Shown piece by piece: positions 1 through 11,500 of a stretch of DNA of 64,000 nucleotides. The first letter of the stretch is position 1. Each line of letters opens with the position of its first letter. This stretch comes from Argyresthia goedartella. Lineage: Eukaryota; Arthropoda; Insecta; Lepidoptera; Argyresthiidae. The DNA lies in NCBI GenBank assembly GCA_949825045.1, contig OX463809.1, positions 3,251,501 through 3,315,500 of the forward strand, written 5' to 3'. Below the pieces are notes generated by a model. It had not been told where the DNA came from. It worked only from the letters and a program-made list of their open reading frames with translations, and did not search any database. The translations under genes were made by a program, and so were the position numbers.

Positions 1-194
1 TACCCAAACCTCCACCGAACTGAGGAGAATAAATGTGAATAATAAACACTAGTTTACAGTGCATATGTTGCCTGGATTGTTTTTGCTGTTGCTGACTACT
101 TATGGTATAGTTATTAGATCTGGTTTGAGTTTTAGATATCCAAATTCGAAATAGAAAAACAAGTGTTTTACTAAGATTTTTTTATTAACAAATT

Positions 195-1269
195 AAGTTA
201 AGCATTTCGTTCCCCAAAAACTTCTTTTTGATGGCGTGCGATTTTTTTAATTGTAACAGGAGGTGTTCTACAAGCTCACAAAAACGAAATCTGTCCAAGC
301 GCTTAATTTAAACGCTTTAAGCTTTTCCATAGTGAGCTGAGGAAATTTTTGACAAATGTAGAAAAAGCACTTTCGTTAACATTTAGAGCTTTAACGAACT
401 TTTTCATGATCCCCAGTTTTATGTTGCAATGATGGTAGTATAATTTTTTCACGAGCTACAAGTCTCTTTTGACAACATTTTGCTGCCGTCATATTTTCTC
501 TCAAGGGCCAGTCTTTTCTTACCCAATGCTCGTTCTTTGCCCTACTGTCACAAAGACATATAAAACAGGGAAACTTAGTGTACTTAGGGAGAACATTCTT
601 CTTGACCAAGAAGAATGTTCTCCATTTTTAAATCCACACAAATTTGCCACTTGTGGTCATTATATTTTATTTTATTTAAGACTTGATATTACTATTGTAC
701 TGTGAGAAATTGGTATCCCAGCATATTCATTTTTGTTATTTAGGAGAATGCATTTAAGGCTACGTTTTGAACTGTCAATGAATAAGCGCCAATCATTCGG
801 TTCATACCGTTTTAATCCCATTTTTAACAACAAGTTTTTAATATCAGAAAATAAAGGTCATTGTCTTCCACGGAAAAATAACACCGTAATTATTTTTCTC
901 TTTCACTATAGAAAGTAACTTTAGTACCTGAATAAAGTCATTTTTTTCAGTCTTGATGTCGATAATTCTGAAACACTTGTTTAGAAAGATTCAAGTCTCC
1001 TACAAGATCGTCTAATTCATTTTGTGTAAAAAATGTTGGTTTATTGGACACACCGTCAAAATCAGTATAATTTTCTAATGAACTTGGTCCTGGTTCGACT
1101 TTTTCTGAGGCTTCAGATATATTTTTAAGCACTGAAGAGTCGGATGAAAGTTGCACTGGACGCTGAACACAAGTAGTAATTGGGTATTGCTCGATTTTTC
1201 GCGTTCATTCATTTTATGTCGACACTTAAAAAATAACGGTCGTCGAGATGATTTGGTGGTCCTCGGCAA
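195..1269 (-). pseudogene. Decayed copy of an uncharacterised arthropod repeat-borne protein family
   Basis: Reading leftwards, three frames in succession resemble one protein family of unknown function that is scattered through arthropod genomes, often as many copies. The 5' part (1156-947) has the segment TQNELDDLVGDLNLSKQ, typical of the family's 'DLxLSK' region. The middle (609-391) has FPCFICLCDSRAKNEHWVRK followed by the family's 'lysine-isoleucine-leucine-proline' stretch (KIILPSLQHKTG). A shift of frame near 390 is needed to continue into a 'KKFVKALN' segment that ends near 195. Several frame changes make it non-functional. The family assignment rests on remembered motif patterns only, and no function is claimed. 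It lies in what is probably an intron of the AK8-like gene. Confidence 0.5.
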
Positions 1270-1933
1270 ACGGTTGGTGTTTCGATTTTAAAATGACTTC
1301 TTTTGCCACTTAAATTTTCAACAGACAACTGACTTCTCATTTTTATCCACGATCGTTCCAAAACACAGAAAGTAGAAATTTTTGACGAACTCTAATATAA
1401 CTTTTCTATAAGTTTGAAACACATATTCTCCACATATGTAACAAAAATGATTTGGATTGCATATACAAGTTCTCCTAGATGTACTCATGTCGCGAAAACT
1501 TCAGTTATTAATTGCAGCAAAGTGGAAAACGATATGATGAACAGTAAAAATAAAATTATTTCAGCTGCACAAAAATTTCTGAGGGTAGATTTGAAAATAA
1601 TTTGTCCATAAGAAAACGGTGTCAACCATTTTCAAGACATATTTAAGCCTTGCTGTTAAACCTTATATTATTTGCCAAATACAATCAAATTACATACCTA
1701 CCTCTAAAATTAAATACAATAAAACAATCTATCAACATTTCTTACAAATAATCATAATAATTAATTTCCAATTTAATAATAACTCCAATGTCTCCATAGG
1801 TTCGTTTTTATCTTAGCCCTCTACCGCGTATATGATCATACAAACTCACTCACAAACTCTCACTCACTCACTTGCAAATATACAACTTGATCCGTCTATA
1901 TATCTATCTAACTACCTATATTTATCTATCTTT
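1270..1933. other. AT-rich stretch without a recognisable gene
   Basis: Short open frames only, with no family resemblance. The region around 1840-1925 is a run of CTCACT and TATCTA-type simple sequence. Probably intronic. Confidence 0.5.
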
Positions 1934-2490
1934 TCAATACCTGTCCTGTATATGCGCAGTAAATCCCGCCAACGTCGCCCAGCGCCTTTGAGTAATAATG
2001 ACCCAGCGCTCTAAATTCGTGGCGAGAAATATATACGTCGTCGCGCCACACGTTATGAGAGGTGACCTTGAATGCGCAGTAGTCACTTTTCAATACCTGT
2101 ACATATGCGCAGTAATTCCCGCCAACGTCGCCCAGCGCTCTTAATTCGTGGCGCGAGGTATACCTGCATGTAAATGAATGGTAACCGACGACTGAAAATC
2201 AGCGCGCTCTCACTCTGCTGCGGCATTATATGCTGAGTTGGAGCCATTTCACTAACGAAACAAGCGTACCTACATCATCTATTCTCTTTTATTTTGTATT
2301 GAATACGTGTTTTCTTCCAACTTCATATCACCTTCCTATCTTTCAAATTTTCCTGTTGATGTGTACGTCGCGCCACTCGTTATGAGCGGTGGCCTTGAAT
2401 GCGCAGTAGTCACTTTTCAATACCTGTACATATGCGCAGAAAGTCCCGCCGACGTCGCCCAGCGCTCTTAATTCGTGGCGCGAGCTATAC
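1934..2490 (+). repeat. Three-copy diverged repeat upstream of the first AK8-like exon
   Basis: A segment beginning CTTTTCAATACCTGT and containing ATGCGCAGTAA, CCCGCCAACGTCGCCCAGCGC and TTCGTGGCG occurs near 1934-2030, 2041-2160 and 2368-2490. The second and third copies also share the preceding TCGCGCCAC...TTGAATGCGCAGTAGTCAC block. Copies two and three are most alike. The third copy ends about 60 bases before the splice acceptor at 2548-2549. Confidence 0.75.
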
Positions 2491-2549
2491 CTACTTGTTT
2501 TTTGTTAATAAACGACGTCTATGTCATATCATCCCGATCTCAACCGTAG

Positions 2550-5500
2550 GAGGTATACGTGGAGGAATCAGACGAGGTAGAGAAGATCGCCAGCGCTTGC
2601 TTCAACGGCATCCAAGCGTGCCTCGCGGGCTTGCAGGGGCCGGGGCAAGGGCACTGGGTGCTGGGTGCTCCGGGAGTCTACCGAGTGGCGCTAATCGGGC
2701 CACGAGGGTCAGGCCGGACGGTGCAGGGGCGGGGGCTGGCTGAACACTTCGGCCTGGTTTACGGTATGCTACCTATAATGTGTTCGTAATACACGAATTT
2801 CTTTGGATGGCTGGAAAAGATATCTATTTAGAGACATGCTCGCCTATGTATATGTCACCGTAAGATAGTCAAAACCGTTAGTTGAATAACTAACTGACAG
2901 ATAGTAAATTGTAGCGTACTGCTTACTACTTATATGACGCGTTATTTGATCTACTAAGGGTTAAAACCGTTAAATAGTAAACTGGTTTAAACTTGAATGG
3001 CAAACGAAATACCAGGGCAAACACTGCGGTAGCTTAGATGAAGACTAGAGGGGGCGAACGCAGCGAAGCCCCAAATAGCCTTCGTATTAGGTTGACATGT
3101 AACAACAAAAGAAACGTAAATTCTAAACCCTGTCGGTCTGGTTTTCTATCTGTCGATAGTTGATTAGTTTATCAACTAACGGTTTTGACTATCTTCCGGT
3201 GACATATATATATATTTGTTGTAAGTTGTAACCGTATTATGGTATAATTTGGTTCCTAAGTCTAAGCTCTGTCCTGAGTTAATTAAGGATTTTACACGTA
3301 TGCAGTACACTTCCGAGACGTGTACCAGGAGGCGATGAAGAAGAGGGATAAAGTTGGGGAACGCCTTCGCAACTACGGGCCCAGCATGCAGCTCAAAACA
3401 GAGATCCTCAGACGTAGACTGCTCATGAAGGTGATACTGTTTGATGATTCTCTGTGTCACAGGGATACTAGGACTAGGTAAAGGCAAAGAATACTTAATA
3501 GTATAGGCATAACATATGCCTGAACCTAATTATGGCACTATGCGTTAAGAATTATGGGTGTACAAGCCAGAAGCCATGATGTGAGTGTGTATGACTTCTC
3601 AAACATATATTTTCTCAGGACTGCGTCGATCAAGGCTGGGTTCTAGTTGGATACCCCACATGCGGCCGTGAATTTGAGAATCTCGAATCCTTGCAAACTC
3701 CACCTAATCGGTAAACCTATAACTTGATAAGTATTTTAATTTAATGTATCAAGTCAGTCAAAGTCAAATTTCTTTATTACTGTAGATATTTTCATATACT
3801 TAGCAAACGTCATCAAGCTCGAATTACCCCCTAATTATTTAGGTACCTACCTAAATATAGCATTGCTTCGCTCTTCGCCCGGTAATACTCTAGCTAGCTA
3901 GTGGTACAGGCCGCGCCAAGTATCTTTGGGCTCTGAGTGAGCTGTGTGTGACGCATAGGGTGAGCTGGGTGAGAGAGAGAGAGAGTAAGGTGACATCTCG
4001 CGCAGAGGTAGTCCACGAATAGCACCTGTCTGAATAGCACCTACGCAAATAGCACCTGGGTGCTATTCGTGGACTACAATTTATTTTTACATTTTTGTCC
4101 ACGAATAGCACCTACGACTAAGCAGCCTACTGGGATTTATACAGGACGTTATCAAATGAAAGATATCGATAAAAATAATTAAAATGTTTATTAATTACAC
4201 ATACTTAACTTACGTACGTACACATGAAATCTATCTAGGCGACATTTAAAAATGAAAAATAATAAAGATCACTATGGCAATAATAATGAGGGAGAGAGAG
4301 GCCTTTGCCCAGCAGTGGGACATGGTGGGCTCGTAATAATAATAATAATGACAATAATTATTAATCTTACCAAATAATATTCTTATTTTCTATAATCGGT
4401 CTCCAAATATGACTCTTATTGCAAAATCTGCCTTAATGAAATCTTACCTAATAATAATACTTTTTTATTTTTAATATATCACATCATAATCAGTCTCTAC
4501 ATTAATTGCAAATGTAATGGTACACGAGAGTCGGTACATTTGATACTTCATTCTGCGTGATAGAGGGCTAGCCCAACGCCGCGCTGTTTTGAATACGAAT
4601 CGGTTCAGATAACGTTTGGGGGTTTTGCGTAGCTAAGTGGCAAGTTAGCAAAAAAAAAAACAGAGCCGACGCTTGGGATGGTTCGGAGAAGTTTACAGGT
4701 CAGTTTTTTTTTGTCGCATTCCTGCGAGATGTGTAGAGATCAGAGCCGATTTGGCTGCGCGTTGAATAAAATTATGAATAACTAAATAATGAAAGGTTAT
4801 TATGGAACGATACGGAGAAAGCTATTATGTTGATTGCAAATACACAATTGCGATTGAGGTATGATATGGAGAGTCTGACACCGCTAGTTTGGATAGCATT
4901 CTAGTGGTCTTTGCTACGCGCGTCTAGCGGTCGGGTATGCTTAATTAATCGCAACAAGCTTTTATTGGTCAGCGATCAACAGATTCTGTGTATCGGCAGT
5001 ACCAAATGATTTGAGTGATCACCTACGGTTGATCATAGTGAATATGCGTACACACAATTTGTAGAACGGCGGATCTGCATGGCATGGTTGAAATTAGACC
5101 CTGTGTAGTTAGTGATAAGAAGCTTCGCTTGGGCAGAGCGTGTTCGCAAAGGACGCATATAAATACGAGAGCGTGGGAGGGGAGAGCATTCAGTCTCATC
5201 GTCTAGCTACTGTGACAGTCGTCTTTCACGAGTTCTAAACAGTTTTGTCTGCCGTGTTACGCGTCAGAACTATACGAAATTGTGATTGCGAAGTTTCAGT
5301 GGGTTTTCGTGAGTGTCTGAAGCGCCGAGATATACCTCGGTTCCTAACCTTTATATCAACCAACCCCAAATTCCAAAACTATCCTTGGGTCGTTAGAAAA
5401 GAACTTGTAAGTCAAATATCTGAGTCTGAGTCTGGGCTTGGAGCGACCCTAAATTCCTTTTTCCTTCACCATAGGGTTCCTGGATTGGCTCTTAGGATAT

Positions 5501-8500
5501 TCGCGGGCTAATCCTCTCCTCATTCCTTTCGAGTAGCGAGTTTTGAAATTCCCACACACACAGTCGTTAAACATTCAAGCACATTCAAATCAAACTCAAC
5601 CATTTTCGAGTGGTGTCGATAATGGACGTGGTATAACACTAGGTTTTTAGACTAGGCTAGACAGGAGTTTAGTTGCGGCTAAACCTAGGTTGGCGGGGCA
5701 TAGTGAGACTGTTTGATCGATGAGGTTCCGCGGATGGAAATAGCAAATTCAGAACAAAGTTAAACCGGTGTCAACACAGATAACATATCCTGTTGATATT
5801 TTGACATTTGAGTGTTGTCGGGGACGCGCGAAGAGATCAATTTACAGTCTAAAGTTCATTGTTTAGGTCCGGGTAGGTGTTTTGCATTGCCTTGGGTCAG
5901 GTTGGATTCAAGTTGCATCTTTAAATTAAATGTAAATTTCGCTGGAGGTCTAATGTGTAGGCTGAGTCGGTATATATGATTTGGCTCAGCCCAGGACGTG
6001 CTGAGGCTAGTGGAATTCATAGTTCGGTATTTATCGAACTATGCACTCCGCTATGGTGTGGGTTAGATCTCCTAAAACAATAATGCTTGCGTTTCGATAA
6101 CATCCAGCTCAAATTGCGCAGAGTTGAAGGTTTCAAAACGTTACGGACCTTTTGAGGTAACCGCTGGTTCAGAACCCATTTCGGAAAATCAATTCGCAAT
6201 TGTGTAAACCGGTCTTTTCGGATCGTTATTGCCGTGAACCAAATATATAATTGGAACCACCACAAGCCGCTACTAGCGAGCACATGAAATATCAGTGAGT
6301 ACTCACGTCGTAAAACTACGACGGATATCTATACGATATCACAAACAAATATTATAAACTGTGGTCGACCACTAAAAACTAAAAGAAGTTCCATACGCCC
6401 ATATATACAAAACCAAATGGTACCATCACATAAAATATAACAACGATCGTTCTGGCGCAATACACCGCTGACTGATGTGAATTACCGGCTCGCGGACATA
6501 TATGCTTTCTCTGTCTAACTTGAAACTGTAACTTCCTGAACCAAACTTCGTTCGACTATTGTACGCCTAACGAACTTCTCGACGAACGAGAAATTCAGAC
6601 TTATCATTCTTACTTACAAATCTTACAGCTGAATCGGGTCCTCTCATTTTAGGATAGATAGAATAGACGATCATAGCTACTGATAGCGGTGGCTCGACCT
6701 TAGCCCTGGGGCCGTTACAGATTCCTGGTGCCGAGACCGAAGGATATCCTAGATAGTCTGATACCTAGATATTCTAAAAGAATCAAGGTCTAACGCGTTA
6801 CTTTTAAAAATAACACAACGTAGAAACGATTTTAAACAGTTCAGGTTTGTAAATAAGAAATAAGCAAAAAAAAGGGGCATTGGAATAATGGCCGGCCGGC
6901 TTAGGAAAACCGTTAGTCGGGTAGCACGAGACGTTTCACTTTCGCATACAAGTGAAATGGCGTCAGGGCAGGTGACGCAATTGTTATCTGAAATAGTGAA
7001 TAGATTAGACAGTTTGGAAAGGGGTTCCAGCACGAGCAATGCTAGTAGGACTTCGGACAGACAGACTGACAGACAGGAACTAGAGACGTTTGAACAATCG
7101 GTAGAAAAACGTCAATCATGCATTGTGAAAATGACTCAGAAGTTGCCGACATTCGATGGGCGGAGTTCGGAAAATCCGATGATTTTCTTAAGAGATTTAA
7201 AGGCTTATATTAAAGTCTCGGGAGATAGTTCTAGGGCTTTGATATGGGCAACGGATAGTTTGGTAGGAATTGCAAAAGTTCGAATGAGCATATACAGAGA
7301 CTCATGGCGAACCTATTCGGATTTTGAAAAAGATTTCAGAGAGGTATTCTGGGGTGATAATGAACAGGAATTAATTAAGCAAAGATTCCTAACTGCGAAG
7401 TTTGATTCTAAGAAAGGTCAAAGTATGGAAGAATTCTTTGCCTCTCAATTGAATAGCATATATGAGCTTACGATACCGTTTACTGATACGGAGAAAATCA
7501 ACACGATTTTCAGACAGTTGCCGCGTGATATTCAGGTAGCGTTTTTTGCTAGAAAGGAACCAATGACTATACGGGATGCGGTCGACTTCCTTCGGCATTT
7601 AGAACGGAATGTCGATGGGGAATTAAGTGCGTTGCAGGGTTCGGATACGATGAATACGAACGACGTAAGGCGGAATAGCTACATGCGTGGGCAATATCGA
7701 GCTATGCGAGTAAATACAATACGTTATAACGCGGTGAGTCGTAGGGATAATTATAACGCGGGAACGAAGGGGCGAAACGAATTTGGGACGCGCGGTCGCG
7801 GTTATTTTCGCGGTAGAGGTAGACAGCCTCAGGCTAGTTTCAAGGCAATAGGGTTCCAAAGTGGCAATGATGTTTCAGATAATACAGAGGCAGGGCAAAG
7901 TTCAAGTGACAGGAATAATGCGATAAATCAGAATTCAAAAAACTAGTGGACTCGCGCGGGTCGTTCGCGCTCAGATATTTATTACGTTTTGGGTGGACAG
8001 CCGATCAAATTGGGAAAAAACATAGACTGTATGATTTGTGTAATTTGGATTCGAACGTGGGTGTGAATGAAATTATTCAATTATTAGCGCATAAAGCGCA
8101 CGGATATGCCGTGTGTTTAGAGGGAAAATCTAGATCGAATTGTAGAGATCGAAATGACAGACGTTTACATACGATATTCAGAGACAACGATTCGACTGAG
8201 TGTGGGCGCGATTTATGTAGTACATTGACATTACCTGAGATAGATGTGCGTATTGGGAATATTGTTGTAAGGAGTTTGATTGATTCGGGGAGCGAAATCA
8301 GTGTAATAAGTCGGAGAGTATACGAAGAAGTATGCAGTCAATTGGGAAAACCGACGGAAATACCGATTCCAAGTTTGAGAATCACAGGTGCATTCGGAGT
8401 CAGTAAGGAAAAGGTTGATAAATTAGTAGCGTTACCATTAACAATAGGTGAATGCGTTATCGATACTCCAATGCTAGTATTAACAAGGGTGCCTAAAGAT

Positions 8501-11500
8501 TTAATTTTGGGGTTTGATTTTATACAACAGACGCGAGCCAGTTTAATGTGTGAGGGTAATAAGAGGCTAATTATACGAAGCGCCGGGCGGATGTGTGAAA
8601 TACCATTAGGTACTAGCCCTGATCAGGATTTTTGCTGTTGTACAATGGAAGTACAGAACCAAGATACCAGTAGAAATATGATAGAGGAATATGTGAATAA
8701 TTCATCAATACCTGTTGAACACAAAACAAGGTTATTGCCGGTGTTAAATAAACATGCAGAGTTGTTTAGCGATAGGGTAGGTCGGACAAATAAATATATA
8801 CATGAGATAAAAATGAGAGATGAAACGCCTTTCGTAAAACGAAGCTATCCCATACCGTTCGCATATCGCGATAAAGTAACAAAACGATTGGAAGAAATGG
8901 AAGTGATAGGTATTATTAGCAGGCAATCTACGGATTTCAGCAGTCCATTGACTTGTACATTAAAGAAATCAGGAGAGGTCCGTATTTTGCTAGATGCACG
9001 ACAATTAAACACGGGAATGGTTGGGGAGGTTGAAACCACACCTTTAATGAGTGAGATATTGCAATCCGGACGCCGGATAAACTACATAGGGGTTATTGAT
9101 ATCAAAGATGCGTATTTTTCTATACCATTATCAGACGAATCTAAACGATACACGGGTTTTGTATATCAAGGCAGAAGTTATGTTTACAACGTTTTACCTC
9201 AGGGGTTGAAAACCAGTGTGGGTTCATTTTCGAGGGCGATGGACTTAATTCTAGGGCCAGAGGTTAGGTCATATTGTTTAAATTTTGTTGACGATTTGGC
9301 AATTTTAACTGAGGGTGACTTCGAACAGCATTTGTCTCAAGTGGACACGGTTCTGAGTAAATTGAAAGACGCGGGCTTCACATGCAAACTAAAAAAATGC
9401 GAGTTCGCACAAAAAAAGGTCAAGTTATTGGGGCATATTTTGTCTACACAAGGTTTGCAGATGGACCCGGACAAAATTGAAACACTTAAATTATATCCGT
9501 CACCCAGAACTGTCAGGCAATTGAGGGCGGTTTTGGGGTTCATAAATTACTTTCGGAGGTTTATAAAAAATTTTGGAATGTTAACACAGCCCTTGTACAA
9601 TTTATTACGGTCTGGAGTCAAGTTCGTTTGGAGTGCGCAGATGCAAAGTGCTTTTGACGAGATAAAAAAACAATTCTCAGAAAGTATAATTTTGAGTCAG
9701 CCATTGGCGGGAAAAACATATTATGTTCAATGTGACGCCAGCGCTATAGGAATTGGGGGCTATGTTTATCAATTAGATGATTCGGGCCAGGAACGAATTA
9801 TAGGGTTCTGTTCGCAGGCATTTAAGGGTGCTCAGACGAGATGGGCTATCAGTGAACAGGAAATGTATGCAGTTATATACACTTTAAAGCGATTTGAGAT
9901 ATATTTGCGGGGAGAAAAAGTTATTATTAGAACTGATCATAAAAGTTTGACGTTCATTAAGTCGTGGACTTTATTGGGTGCACGCGTAACTAGGTGGGTT
10001 ATGTTTTTAGAGCAATTCGATTACGACATAGAATTTGTGCGAGGGACTGATAATCAAATTGCCGACACGCTAAGCAGGCAAATAGCGGGACCTGGAGGTA
10101 TGATTGACAGTACAAATGTTCAGCCGGGGATATTCTGGTTTCAGGCATCGAATACCGCAAGTGTTATTTCAAGTTTACGGGACATTGCGAGATTACAAAG
10201 CGAAGATGAACGGTTAAATCGAATTAGCGGTTGTATCAGACGTAGTGTCGTAGATACGGGGACAAGAGGTTTTGAAAATTATAAGCTAGTAGGTGATACG
10301 TTATATTTTCACGTGCCGAAGCGGAACGTACAGTTGCTAGTAATTCCGAAATCACTACAGGAGGAACTAATTTTACACATACATGAAGAAATAGGTCACT
10401 ACGGCAGATATAAAATATTAGCACTGATGAAGGACAGATATTATTTTCTTCATATGAGTAGGGTGATTAGCGCGGTGATAAGAAGTTGTGACATATGTCA
10501 AAAGGTCAAACCAAGTACTAACAATACCGTTGGTCCTTGTACACCGGTGTTGGCGGAAAAGTTGGGTGAGAAAGTTTTCTCGGACCTTTATGGGCCATTG
10601 CCCGTAGGTAAATTCGGATATCAATATATATATGTGATTCAAGACGTGTAAAGTAAAGTAATAAAATTATATCCAATGCGAAAAGCGACAGGTAGGAGCG
10701 TGCTCGCTTGTACAAAGAGATTTCATAGGGAAATACCTATCGAAACTATAATTCATATGGCTCAGGACCACAGTTCATATCGAAAGTTTGGGAATTTGGA
10801 CTCAAACAGCTGGGGATTCGGGTCACTCATACGTCGGTGTATTGTCCAAATTCTAATAGCGTAGAAAGAGTGAATCGCGAGCTAGGTCGACTGATTAGAA
10901 CTTATTGCGGCGGAAGTAATCGTAGTTGGGTCGACGTGTTACCGGACATTCAAAATTGCTATAATAATATCGAACACACAAGCACAGGCTTTGCGCCTAA
11001 TGAGTTAGCGCTTGGTAGGCGGGAACCGTTAACTATTGACAAAGAATTAGGCGATGAATGGTTATTAGGCCATAGTGTGCGAGATACGGAACTGGTGCGG
11101 AATGTAGCGATAGAAAACTCTAAAAGTTCTAGTGAACGACGTAAGCGACAGGCGGACAAACGGCGTAAGTTAGAAGTCTATCGTATAGGTGATTATGTGA
11201 AACTTAAGACCTTTGTGCGTTCAAATAAAGAACATAAAATCATGCGGAAATTTTCATTGTTGTATAAAGGGCCTTATGTTATTTCGGCAGTGGTATATCC
11301 TAACTGTTATACTTTAGTAGATCCGGGTTCAAATGAGATATTGGGTAACTTCAATACTATAAATATAGCCAGGTATTATGTGAGGACGAATAATGGCGTA
11401 GATAAATAAGATAGTGAATAAAAGTTATATAATTAAGCTGTAAGCTGTAAATTTGAATAACTATTTTGTAGACTTAAGGATCTTGCAAGGTTTGGAAACA

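Noticed and set aside
5245..5511. 88-codon open frame present in both LTRs (also 12534-12800), and an antisense one (6017-6283)
   Set aside because: It begins with TTG, there is no ATG, and conservation is explained by the two LTRs being copies of each other.
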